This document shows positions 42,757-51,249 of a stretch of 64,000 nucleotides of DNA, piece by piece; the first letter of the stretch is position 1; each line of letters starts with the position of its first letter. The position numbers were made by a program, and so were the translations under genes. The stretch is from Micromonospora halotolerans (GTDB lineage Bacteria; Actinomycetota; Actinomycetes; Mycobacteriales; Micromonosporaceae), in assembly GCF_032108445.1 (NCBI RefSeq), contig NZ_CP134876.1, positions 6,820,001 to 6,884,000 on the forward strand, written 5' to 3'. Below the pieces are notes generated by a model. That model worked only from the letters and a program-made list of their open reading frames with translations. It ran no database searches and was not told the DNA's origin.

Positions 42757-45700
42757 CGGGTCTCCGTCCCCTGGGTGTCCACGATGTGCAGGCGCAGCTC
42801 GCTGAAGTAGCGGCGGCCGGCGCCGTCGGGCACCCAGGCCTGGTCCGTGGTCGGGAGCATCTCGCTGACCGTGAGCGAGACGTCGTCGCCGCCGTCGACC
42901 CGGGCGGCCCGGACCATGGCGCAGAACATGTTGGCGAAGCCCGGGCTGGACAGGTCCACGAAGCACGGCTTGGTCTCGGTGCCGAGCTTGACGTAGACCT
43001 GCTCGGGCAGGCCGAGCCGGCGCCGCCAGTCCCGCACGGCCAGGAAGCGCTGCCGCTCGCCGGTCGCCGCCGCCAGCCCGCTCTCCCCCACCGTGGTCCG
43101 CCAGGTCTGCCGGGCCACCACCAGCCGGTCCAGCGTGATCCGGGGCGTGTACGGCGCCGCGGCGACCAGCTTGAAGCCGTCCACCGCGTGCGCGCTGAAC
43201 AGCTCGGCGAAGATCTCGGTGAGCGGCCACCGCTGCCCGTCCGAGGCGGTGGCCACGAGCCGGCCGTCGACCTCGCCGACGGTGAGGTCCACTGTGGGCA
43301 GCACCCGGGCCGGCTCCCCGCCCGGCGCGTCCTGGAAGGCCAGGTGCCGGTCGGTCGGCCCGGTCAGCGACTCGGAGGTGCGGCTGGTCCGGCGGGGCCA
43401 CTCGGTGGGGAAGAGCAGCCGGATCCGCCGCTCGCCCAGGTCCTCGGCCAGCGCGGCGCGCAGCCGCTCCACCTCGGGGTGCGACGGGGTGAAGACCGCG
43501 CAGTCGAACGACGACCAGGCGGCGTGCAACTCGCCGAGCACCACCGTGTACTCGCCCCGGGCCAGCGCCGCCGCGTCGGTGGCGCAGATCTGCAGGTCGG
43601 GGCTGTGCATCACGGCGTTGGACCAGGTCGGCCGGGCGCCCGGGAAGACCGCGTCGATCCGGTCGGCCAGATCGGCCACCCGCAGCCGCACGTCGGTGGT
43701 GCCGGGTGGCAGCGCGTCCAGCCCGAACAGCCCGGCCCAGCGGGCGGCGAAGTCGGCGGCGACCCCGTCGACCGGCCGCTCGCCCCCGCCCCAGAACAGG
43801 CCCTGGGCCAGGAACCACAGGTCCGCCAGGGCGACCGGCCCGCCGCCGGCCTCGGCGCGCAACTCGTCGTGGAGCCCGCGGAACACCTCGTCGTACGCGT
43901 CGGCGAGGGCGTTCGCCATCCACCGGGCGGCGCGCAGCAGCACGTCCAGCGGGGCGGCCAGCTCGGCGAGCAGCGGCGCGCCGAAGACCACGTCCAGGTC
44001 GCGGGCGGTGTCCTCGTAGCAGATGGTGCGGCCGGCGTACATCTGGCCGGCCCGGCGGACGGCCGGGCGGCCGGTCAGCTCGGTGAACGTGGCGTCGAGG
44101 GTGTCCAGCGCGGCGCGCAGCCGCACCGGGTCGCCGGCCGCCTCGGCCACCGCGTCGCGGGCGGCGCGGAGCCGGTCGAACCCGGCCCGCGCGGCGCTCC
44201 GGGCGGCCTCGTCGCCGATCGCCGCGATCCGGTCGCCCAGCACCCGCTCGGCGTCCGGGCTGACCGGCAGGGCCGCGTCCCAGCTGATCAGCTCCCGCTC
44301 CACCAGCCGGTCGAGCAGGGCGTAGCCGTCCTCGGGGCGGCGCAGGCCGATGGCCGGGTCGGCCACCAGGTCGGCGGCGTGGCGGTGGCCGTCGGCGGCG
44401 GCGAGCAGGGCCGCCTCCACCGGGGTCAGCGCCAGCGGGGGCCGGCCGGGGCGCAGCACGGTCCGGTCCCGGACGGCGAGGTGCGGGCGCAGCACCGGCG
44501 GCCACCACCGGCGGACGGCCAGGTCGGCGCCGATCCGCTCGGCGTACGCGGCGAGCGCCCAGGACTCGAACCAGACCCAGCGCCGGCGGGTCAGCCCGGC
44601 GCCGGGGCGGATCCGGGCGGTCTCCGGCTGGTCGGGGTCGACGGTCACCCAGCAGCTCGGGCCGAAGAAGCCGACCGTCTCGTTCTTGCCGCCGTAGCGC
44701 TGCCAGTACTTGAGCAGCGCCCGCTCCCGGTCCCGCCGCCGCACGTTGCGTGCCGCGTCGGCGCCGCCGCGGGCCAGCCCGTCGAGCGCGACCAGCGCGC
44801 CCCGGTTCTGCCAGGTGACCGCCTCGCGCAGCAGCGGGTCGGCGGCCAGCTCGCTGATCCGCTGGGCGCCGGCGCGGACCGCCTCGTCGAACTCCTTGTC
44901 GTAGCGGTCCTCGCCGGTGCCGGTGGCGAGCAGCTCGTCGGCCGCCGCGGCGGCCCGGGGCGCGGCGAACAGGTCCAGGCCGTCGGCCGGGAAGCCGGTG
45001 GTGCGCAGGATGGCGTCGCGCCACACCGACCAGGCGGTGCCGCCGAGCGGCACCCGGTGCACACCGCCGGCGGTCCCGCGGCCGGCGGTGTGCACCCGGT
45101 CCGTACCCGCGGCCGGCCCGCCGGCGCGGGTGGTCCCGGCGGCGAGCGCCGCGGCCAGGTCGGCGCGGATCAGCGCGAGCAGCTCGGGGAGCCGGTCGTG
45201 CAGGAAGAAGTGGCCGCCGGCCAGCTCGTGCAGGGTGAACCCGGCGGCGGTGTGCGCGGCCCAGGCGGCGTGCTGCTCGCGGGTGACGGCCCGGTCGTCC
45301 CGGCCGCTGAACGCGACGATCGGCAGCGGCAGCGGCTCGCCGGGCACGTACCGGTAGTCGTCCACCCGGCCGAAGTCGGCCCGCAGCAGCGGCAGCAGCA
45401 GCTCCACCAGCTCCGGGTGCTCGAACAGCTCGGCGGGCAGGCCGCCGCCGTCGCCGAGGCGGCGCAGCAGCTCGTCGTCGTCCGCGCGGGACAGGCCGTC
45501 GAAGGGACCGGGCGCGGTCACGTGCGGGGCGCGGGCGCCGCCGACGTAGAGCCGCAGCGGCAGGGGCCGGCCGGTCCGGCGCAGCTCCCGGACCACGTCG
45601 AAGCCGAGCCGGCCGCCCATCGAGTGGCCGTAGAGGGCGTACGGGCGGTCGGCCCGGGCCGCGACGGCGTCGGCCACCTCGGCGACGTCGAAGCGCGGAT

Positions 45701-45872
45701 CCTCGTTGATCCGGTTCTCCCGGCCGGGCAGTTGCACCGGCAGCACCTCGACGTCCGGGCCGATCCCCTCCTGCCAGCGCCGGAACGCGCTCGCGCCGGC
45801 ACCGGCGTAGGGCAGGCAGAACAACCGCACCGGCGCCTGGGGTCGGCTTCCGGCGGAGACGAACCAGTTCAC
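42753..45872 (-). CDS. Type II thioesterase fused to LanB-like protein 1
   Basis: Protein of 1039 residues. Residues 1-250 are a type II (editing) thioesterase: RLFCLPYAGAGASAFRRWQ, VQLPGRENRI, nucleophile Ser84 in YGHSMGG, Asp in FSGRDDRAV and His in AGGHFFLHD. After a Gly/Ala/Thr linker (about 250-275) the rest is a LanB N-terminal-type domain: GGTAWSVWRDAILRTTGFP, LLKYWQRYGGKNETVGFFGP, RRAGQMYAGRTICYED, RTWRTTVGESGLA, YVKLGTETKPCFVDL. No elimination domain is visible. GTG start overlaps the previous stop (GTGA); the next gene overlaps by ATGA. The fusion suggests that the LanB part works on, or is corrected with, carrier-bound thioesters (inference). Confidence 0.87.
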   Translation of the reverse strand: MNWFVSAGSRPQAPVRLFCLPYAGAGASAFRRWQEGIGPDVEVLPVQLPGRENRINEDPRFDVAEVADAVAARADRPYALYGHSMGGRLGFDVVRELRRTGRPLPLRLYVGGARAPHVTAPGPFDGLSRADDDELLRRLGDGGGLPAELFEHPELVELLLPLLRADFGRVDDYRYVPGEPLPLPIVAFSGRDDRAVTREQHAAWAAHTAAGFTLHELAGGHFFLHDRLPELLALIRADLAAALAAGTTRAGGPAAGTDRVHTAGRGTAGGVHRVPLGGTAWSVWRDAILRTTGFPADGLDLFAAPRAAAAADELLATGTGEDRYDKEFDEAVRAGAQRISELAADPLLREAVTWQNRGALVALDGLARGGADAARNVRRRDRERALLKYWQRYGGKNETVGFFGPSCWVTVDPDQPETARIRPGAGLTRRRWVWFESWALAAYAERIGADLAVRRWWPPVLRPHLAVRDRTVLRPGRPPLALTPVEAALLAAADGHRHAADLVADPAIGLRRPEDGYALLDRLVERELISWDAALPVSPDAERVLGDRIAAIGDEAARSAARAGFDRLRAARDAVAEAAGDPVRLRAALDTLDATFTELTGRPAVRRAGQMYAGRTICYEDTARDLDVVFGAPLLAELAAPLDVLLRAARWMANALADAYDEVFRGLHDELRAEAGGGPVALADLWFLAQGLFWGGGERPVDGVAADFAARWAGLFGLDALPPGTTDVRLRVADLADRIDAVFPGARPTWSNAVMHSPDLQICATDAAALARGEYTVVLGELHAAWSSFDCAVFTPSHPEVERLRAALAEDLGERRIRLLFPTEWPRRTSRTSESLTGPTDRHLAFQDAPGGEPARVLPTVDLTVGEVDGRLVATASDGQRWPLTEIFAELFSAHAVDGFKLVAAAPYTPRITLDRLVVARQTWRTTVGESGLAAATGERQRFLAVRDWRRRLGLPEQVYVKLGTETKPCFVDLSSPGFANMFCAMVRAARVDGGDDVSLTVSEMLPTTDQAWVPDGAGRRYFSELRLHIVDTQGTETR

Positions 45873-48800
45873 CGCGGACCTTTCTGGACGGGGTCGATCC
45901 AGTACCGCCGGCGCTGGAACGGATAGGTGGGCAGGCCGGTGCGCCGGACCGTGCCCTCGGGGTGCAGGGCGTCCCAGTCGACGTCCCGCCCGGCGACCCA
46001 GTCGGCGGCCAGGTCGCGCAGCGGGCCACCCTCGCCCGCGATCCGGGCGCCGGTGTCCAGCAGCGTGTCCAGCCCGGCCAGCGCGCCGGCCAGGTCGGCG
46101 GCGACGACCGCGGCCCGGTGGGCGAAGGCCCGCCGGCCGAGCGCCAGGGTGGCGGCCACCTCGGGCAACGCCGGGGCGTCGCCGCCCAGGTGGGCCCGCA
46201 GCCGGGCCAGCGCGGCCCGCAACGCCGCCGGGGTACGCGCCGACACCGGCAGCAGCCACGGCCCGTCGCCGGGCGGGTCGGCCGGGTCGGCCGGCGGCGG
46301 CTGCTCCACGACGACGTGCGCGTTGGTGCCGCCGAGGCCGAAGGCGCTGACCCCGGCCACCCGGCGCGGCCCCTCGGGCCAGTCGCGGGCCTTGGTGGGC
46401 ACGTAGAACGGGCCGGCGGACAGGTCGATCTCCGGGTGCGGGCGGGTGAAGTGGAGGTTCGGCGGGATCACCCCGTGCCGCACGGCGAGCACCGCCTTGA
46501 TCAGCCCGGCGATCCCGGCGGCCGCGTCGAGGTGGCCGATGTTGGTCTTCACCGACCCGAGCGCGCAGCTCTCGGCGGGTGCGGCCCCCGCGTACACCTC
46601 GTGCAGCGCGGCGACCTCGATGGCGTCACCGAGCGGCGTGCCGCTGCCGTGCCCCTCCACGAGGCCGACCTCGCCGGGGGCGACCTCGGCGGTGGCCAGC
46701 GCGTTGGCCACCGCGGCGGCCTGCCCGGCCGGGCCGGGCACGGCGAAGCCGGCCCGGTCGGCGCCGTCGTTGGTGACCGCCCAGCCGGGCAGGACGGCGT
46801 AGATCCGGTCGCCGTCGGCCTGCGCGTCGGCCAGCCGGCGCAGCGCGACCACCCCGCTGCCGGAGCCGAAGCCGGAGCCGTTGGCGCCCTCGTCGAAGGC
46901 GCGGCACCGGCCGTCCGGCGAGGCCAGCCCGCCCGGGACGTGCCGGTGCCGGGGCCAGGTGACGGTCACCCCGCCGGCCAGGGCGAGGTCGCACTGGTAG
47001 TCGGCCAGGCTCTGCGCGGCCAGGCAGACCGCGACCAGTGAGCTGGAGCAGGCGCTCTGCACGGCCAGGGCGGGCCCGGTGAGCCCGAGCCGGTAGGCGA
47101 CCTGCCCGGGCAGGTGGTCGGTGAACTGCCGGCCGATCAGCCGGGCCTCCCAGTCATCCGGGTCGACGTCGCCGACCACGGCCGGGTTGTCCATGAGGTG
47201 GAACAGGAAGTACCGGTTGGCGGAGGTGGCCGCGTAGACCCCGACCAGGCCGGGAAAGCGTTCCGGGTCGTGCCCGGCGTCCTCCATGGCCTCCCAGGCG
47301 GTCTCCAGGAAGAGCCGGTGCTGCGGGTCGGTCCGGGCCGCCTCGTCGGCGGCGAAGGAGAAGAACTCGGCGTCGAAGTCGGCGACCCCGTCGAGCCGGC
47401 CGACGGCCCGCACGTGCCGGGGGTCGGCGCGCAGGCCCGGCCCGACGCCGAGCGCGGCCAGCTCCTCGTCGGTGTGCTCGTGGATCGAGTCGACGCCGGT
47501 GCACAGGTTCCACCAGAAGGTGGCCACGTCCGGCGCGCCGGGGAAGCGGCCGGCGAGGCCGACCACCGCGATCTCGTCGCCGGTGTAGTCGCGGGCCGCG
47601 GCGGCCGGGGCGGCGGGCGCGGGCAGCACCGGGGCGCGGACCGCCTCGGGCGGGGCGTCGAGCAGCGCCGCCTGGGCCGCCACGGTCGGGTGGTCGAAGA
47701 GGCGCAGCAGGGGCAGCCGCACGCCGAACGCGTCGGCGAGCCGCTGCTGCACCTGACCCAGCAGCAGGGACTGCCCGCCGACGTCGAAGAAGCTGTCGGT
47801 GCGGCCGACCGCCGGGCGGCCGAGCACGGCGCACCAGATGTCGTGCACGGCCCGCTCGGTGTCGGTGGTGGGCGCGGCGCCGGCCGGCGCCTCGGCCGGC
47901 GGGTCGGGCAGCGCCCGCTCGTCGACCTTGCCGGTGACGGTGAGCGGGAACTCGTCGAGCAGCACGACGGCGCGGGGCAGCGCGTAGCCGGGCAGCGCGG
48001 CGGCGAGCGCGGCGCGCAGCGCGGCCGGGTCGGTGCGGTCGCCGGCCGGGCGGGCGTACGCCAGCAGCTCGCCGTCGCGGGCGATGGCGCGCACGCCGGC
48101 CACGCCGGGCTGGGCGGCCAGCACCGCCTCGATCTCGGTCAGCTCGACGCGGTGGCCGCGCACCTTGACCTGCCGGTCGAGCCGGCCGAGGCAGACCAGC
48201 TCGCCGTCGGGCAGCCGCCGGCCGAGGTCGCCGGTGCGGTACGACCGCACCCCGGCAGCGTCCACGGTGAACCGGTCGCTGTCCTGGTTGAGGTAGCCGG
48301 GCGCGAGGTGCCGGCTGCGGACCACCAGCTCGCCGGTGTCCGGGGCGAGGTCGACCTGGTAGCCGGGGAACGCGGTGCCGATCGGCAACGGGCCGGTGGA
48401 GGATGACTCCACGGTGGACAGCGGCAGCACGTGCCGGGCCACGAAGGTCATCTCGGTGGCGCCGTAGCCGTTGACCAGCCGGCAGTCCGGTGCGAACCGG
48501 TCCCGGCCGCGGAGGGCGTCCGCGTAGGTGGCCTGCTCGCCGCCGAGCAGCACCACCCGGACCGCGTCGAGGCGCCGGTCGCCGAGGGCGTCCAGCAGGT
48601 AGCGGTAGACGGTGGGCGTGCAGTGCAGCACGGTGGCCCGGTGCCGGTCGAGCTGGGCGACGGCGTGGGCGAGCCCCTGCCGGCGCAGGTCGACCGGGAC
48701 CACCGCGGCGCCGGTGAGCAGCGCCGGGTAGAGGTCGGGGATGGCGGCGTCGAAGCTGAACGAGGCGAGCAGGCTGAGCCGGTCGCTCGGGCCGATCGCC

Positions 48801-49336
48801 AGCGCGGCGATCTGGTTGTCGGCGACGTGCGCCAGGTTGCGGTGCGTCTGCCCGACGGCCTTCGGCACCCCGGTGGACCCCGAGGTGAACAGCACGTACG
48901 CCAGCGCGTCCGGGTCGACCGGCACGGGCCGCAGCGGGGCCGGCGACACCCGGTCCAGCGGTACGACGGTCCGCCCGTCGGCGAGGTCCCGGGCCAGCTC
49001 GCGGTGCTCGGCGGCGCAGGCGAGGGCGGTGACCCCGGCGGCGGCGAGCATGTGGCGCAGCCGGTCGACCGGGAAGCCCGGGTCCAGCGGCACGTACGCG
49101 CATCCCGCGGCGAGAGCGCCGAGCAGCGCCGCGACGGTCGGAGCGCCGTGCGGGGTGAGCAGGGCGATGCGGTCACCGGGTCGGACGCCGGCGGCGACGA
49201 GCGCGGCGGCGTGTCCCCCGGCCATCCCGGCCAACCCGGCGTAAGCGACCTCGTGGGTCTCACCGAGCAGGGCCGGACGTTCACCGTGACGCGCTGCGAC
49301 CTCGCCGAAACGATTGATGATCATCGGCTGTGCCAT
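45869..49336 (-). CDS. Hybrid loading protein A-PCP-KS lacking AT
   Basis: Protein of 1155 residues, first gene of the operon. Adenylation about 5-490 (YVLFTSGSTGVPKAV, NGYGATEMT, YRTGDLGRR, TVTGKVDE); specificity residues read D-A-P-H-L-G-G-F-V, which I cannot assign. PCP about 505-575 (FFDVGGQSLLLG). KS about 605-1030 with Cys in QSACSSSL, His in EGHGSGTPLGD and KTNIGHL. After the KS comes the usual KS-AT linker (LLPVSARTPAALRAALARL) joined directly to a post-AT linker (VDWDALHPEG ... GLPTYPFQRRRYW): about 280 residues of AT are absent and no ACP follows. Start: ATG 49336, 1 nt after a possible leader stop codon; ATG 49360 or 49384 are alternatives without better ribosome sites. Confidence 0.93.
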   Translation of the reverse strand: MAQPMIINRFGEVAARHGERPALLGETHEVAYAGLAGMAGGHAAALVAAGVRPGDRIALLTPHGAPTVAALLGALAAGCAYVPLDPGFPVDRLRHMLAAAGVTALACAAEHRELARDLADGRTVVPLDRVSPAPLRPVPVDPDALAYVLFTSGSTGVPKAVGQTHRNLAHVADNQIAALAIGPSDRLSLLASFSFDAAIPDLYPALLTGAAVVPVDLRRQGLAHAVAQLDRHRATVLHCTPTVYRYLLDALGDRRLDAVRVVLLGGEQATYADALRGRDRFAPDCRLVNGYGATEMTFVARHVLPLSTVESSSTGPLPIGTAFPGYQVDLAPDTGELVVRSRHLAPGYLNQDSDRFTVDAAGVRSYRTGDLGRRLPDGELVCLGRLDRQVKVRGHRVELTEIEAVLAAQPGVAGVRAIARDGELLAYARPAGDRTDPAALRAALAAALPGYALPRAVVLLDEFPLTVTGKVDERALPDPPAEAPAGAAPTTDTERAVHDIWCAVLGRPAVGRTDSFFDVGGQSLLLGQVQQRLADAFGVRLPLLRLFDHPTVAAQAALLDAPPEAVRAPVLPAPAAPAAAARDYTGDEIAVVGLAGRFPGAPDVATFWWNLCTGVDSIHEHTDEELAALGVGPGLRADPRHVRAVGRLDGVADFDAEFFSFAADEAARTDPQHRLFLETAWEAMEDAGHDPERFPGLVGVYAATSANRYFLFHLMDNPAVVGDVDPDDWEARLIGRQFTDHLPGQVAYRLGLTGPALAVQSACSSSLVAVCLAAQSLADYQCDLALAGGVTVTWPRHRHVPGGLASPDGRCRAFDEGANGSGFGSGSGVVALRRLADAQADGDRIYAVLPGWAVTNDGADRAGFAVPGPAGQAAAVANALATAEVAPGEVGLVEGHGSGTPLGDAIEVAALHEVYAGAAPAESCALGSVKTNIGHLDAAAGIAGLIKAVLAVRHGVIPPNLHFTRPHPEIDLSAGPFYVPTKARDWPEGPRRVAGVSAFGLGGTNAHVVVEQPPPADPADPPGDGPWLLPVSARTPAALRAALARLRAHLGGDAPALPEVAATLALGRRAFAHRAAVVAADLAGALAGLDTLLDTGARIAGEGGPLRDLAADWVAGRDVDWDALHPEGTVRRTGLPTYPFQRRRYWIDPVQKGPR

Positions 49337-49337
49337 G

Positions 49338-49397
49338 TCAGCGGGCTGATGTTTCCCCATTGACGACAGGCGCGCAGCGTTCAACGAATGTGATCAT
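49338..49397 (-). CDS. Possible 19-codon leader ORF before the NRPS/PKS operon
   Basis: ATG at 49397 preceded at 3 nt by a run of seven G on the minus strand, encoding MITFVERCAPVVNGETSAR and stopping one base before the chosen start of the first NRPS gene (TGA-C-ATG). That gene has no ribosome site of its own, so translational coupling through this leader is plausible. No known peptide family; short length keeps confidence low. Confidence 0.35.
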   Translation of the reverse strand: MITFVERCAPVVNGETSAR

Positions 49398-49662
49398 GAT
49401 CCCCCCCAGGACTTCACATTGGAGCCAGAATAAAGCTCGATTTCTCGATGGGGAGGGCATCGATGCAGGTCGAGCCGAAGGGATGACGACCCGTGGAAGC
49501 TCGGACCGAGGAAATCGACCGATCATCCCTCTAGCGCGTAGACGATTTACCGCGTAAGCGCCTACTCGCGAGTTATTTTACGGTGAAAATACTTCCGGAC
49601 CGTGGATTTTCCACCGCGAGGGCCTCGTCTCCGCAGCTCAACACGCGTTTCGGGGGGCCCGA
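49398..49662 (-). promoter_or_regulatory. Putative promoter region of the NRPS/PKS operon
   Basis: A 265-bp gene-free stretch visibly richer in A/T than its surroundings, upstream of the whole operon. It holds palindromes ACTCGCGAGT (49564-49573) and GTGGA-TTT-TCCAC (49602-49614) and a TTACCGCGTAA-type dyad near 49547. I see no convincing -35/-10 pair. It is the only long intergenic gap adjoining the operon start, hence the likely control region. Confidence 0.5.
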
Positions 49663-50058
49663 CTACACATCGTACGGTGGCCGCGGGATCGGGTCGACCA
49701 TCGCGTCGAATCCCTTGGGGAGCTGCGCCACGAGATCCTGGAACTCGCCGACCGTGACCGTCTCCCGCAGGGTGGCGAGCACCGCACGGGCGCCCACCTC
49801 GGCCACCGCCGGGTCCACTCCGGCCCGCTCCGCGACCCGGTACAGGAAGGCGACCCCGCCGCCCGTCGTGCCGCCGTCGCCCGGCGCGACGAGATAGCTG
49901 CCGACCTCGTCCGGCAGCTGCGCGGCCAGGTCCGCCGACTCGGTGGCGGTGATCCGCTCGGCGAGGGTCTGCAACACCGCCCGCGAGATCGTGGCGGCCT
50001 GACCGGTGGGCAGCTCGGCGCGCCGGGACACCGCCTCGACGAATCGGGGAAACCGCAC
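49663..50058 (-). CDS. DUF2267 family protein
   Basis: Protein of 131 residues, GTG start with AGGAG 7 nt upstream: FPRFVEAVSRRAELPTGQAA, LQTLAERITATESADLAAQL (the hallmark 'L..R....E..DL.AQLP' of DUF2267), and the second repeat-like VLATLRETVTVGEFQDLVAQL. It is an internally duplicated helical protein of unknown function. It lies upstream of the NRPS operon on the same strand, separated by the 265-bp control region. Confidence 0.85.
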   Translation of the reverse strand: MRFPRFVEAVSRRAELPTGQAATISRAVLQTLAERITATESADLAAQLPDEVGSYLVAPGDGGTTGGGVAFLYRVAERAGVDPAVAEVGARAVLATLRETVTVGEFQDLVAQLPKGFDAMVDPIPRPPYDV

Positions 50059-50216
50059 AGCCGCACTCCTGTCGTCGCCGGCCGCCGCCGGATGTCCGAC
50101 AGCCCCGGCACCCGAGCCGGCCGGAGCGTCGCGTCCGCGGTTACCCGCGCCCGGCGGCCGCAAACGGCCGGCGACCCGGGCGGCACCCACCGCGCCGGGC
50201 GGGGGGGCCGGCGGGG

Positions 50217-50615
50217 TCAGCGCAGCGCGCCGAGAGCCCGGAAGTGGTCGAAGATGAGCTGGTCGACCGGGGAGACCCGGGACCGGTTGGCGTAGCCGAG
50301 CCAGGCCAGCTCCGCGATCTCGCTCGCCGGCCGCAGCGTGCCTCGGTAGTCGGCGGCGTAGCAGGTCATCCGGACCAGCGTGCCGGCGCCGTGGCCGTGG
50401 GCCTGCGCGGTGAAGACACCGACCGGCACGGCGGACTCCGGCACGACGGCCACGGCCAGCTCCTCGGCGATCTCCCGGACCAGGGTCGCCAGGTCGGTCT
50501 CACCGGCTTCCCGCTTGCCGCCGGGCAGGTACCAGACGTCCCTGCCCCGGGACCGGGTGCTCAGCACCCGGCCGTCCTCGATCCGGATCCAGGCGACCTT
50601 GTCGATCTCGGGCAC
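50217..50615 (-). CDS. NUDIX hydrolase
   Basis: Protein of 132 residues: VAWIRIEDGRVLSTRSRG at the N-terminus and a complete Nudix box GGKREAGETDLATLVREIAE with EELAV. The start GTG 50615 has GAGGAG 6 nt upstream; the in-frame upstream extension lacks similarity. MutT/ADP-ribose-type substrate not decidable. Confidence 0.9.
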   Translation of the reverse strand: MPEIDKVAWIRIEDGRVLSTRSRGRDVWYLPGGKREAGETDLATLVREIAEELAVAVVPESAVPVGVFTAQAHGHGAGTLVRMTCYAADYRGTLRPASEIAELAWLGYANRSRVSPVDQLIFDHFRALGALR

Positions 50616-50808
50616 CGTGCTCCTCGGGTCTCGGGCGCGTACGCGGGGATGACGCCAGGGAGCGACCCTACGCTCGTCACCCCGGCGGCCGACGCGCACC
50701 GCCGCTCCTGGTGATCGGGCGGCCGGCAGGTTTGCCGGCGTCGCCCGAGGGGGCACTCCCGCCATGACGCCCGGGACGCCGGGCACCGACTCGGGACGGA
50801 GCATCCGG

Positions 50809-51201
50809 ATGGAGTGGCTGAGGAGACTCCTGGGTGGACCGGAATCGGCCCGGCAGGACGTCGCGGAGCGGTTGACCACGTACGGCCTCTTCCGGAGGGC
50901 GACCGAGACGGTCGGGTTGGACGACCGGGAGACCGTCCGGCGGTGGCTGCGGGAACTCGATCCGGACCTCCAGCAACAGGTGCACATCCGCCGGCCGTGG
51001 GGGGTCATCGCCGCCGTGAGCGACCACCGCGACCCGGTGGGTGTGGTCATGCAGGAGCCGGACGGCCGGGCGTGGGGCGCCTACGTGCCGGGCGCCGACC
51101 GCCGGGAGCACCTGACGCCCGAGCAGGTCGAGGCCGTGATGCTCGCGGCGCTCACCTCGACCGGACGGCCCGACGGGCCGGACTGGCGGCCGATCCGCTG
51201 A
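50809..51201 (+). CDS. Hypothetical protein
   Basis: Protein of 130 residues from ATG 50809 (MEWLRRLLGGPESARQDVAE), or 145 residues from ATG 50764. Highly charged, no membrane segment, no recognised domain. The coding periodicity is clear and a GGAG lies 7 nt before 50809. The gene stands between a NUDIX gene on the other strand and the molybdopterin oxidoreductase. Confidence 0.6.
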   Translation: MEWLRRLLGGPESARQDVAERLTTYGLFRRATETVGLDDRETVRRWLRELDPDLQQQVHIRRPWGVIAAVSDHRDPVGVVMQEPDGRAWGAYVPGADRREHLTPEQVEAVMLAALTSTGRPDGPDWRPIR

Positions 51202-51249
51202 CCCGGCAGCGGGAACCGGACGGGTGCCGCCGGTCGGTAGGCTCGCCGC

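Noticed and set aside
40453..45872. A ribosomal lanthipeptide cluster around the LanB-like genes
   Set aside because: No precursor peptide, cyclase, protease or elimination-domain gene is present in the window; the genes are translationally coupled to NRPS/PKS genes instead.
21616..49336. Siderophore (enterobactin-like) identity based on the Ser-specific C-A-PCP-TE module
   Set aside because: No dihydroxybenzoate, hydroxamate or siderophore-uptake genes are present, and the TE and upstream modules differ from EntF-type systems.
49330..49557. Plus-strand 75-codon frame in the NRPS control region
   Set aside because: No ribosome site, no domain, overlaps the first NRPS codons antisense; likely chance.
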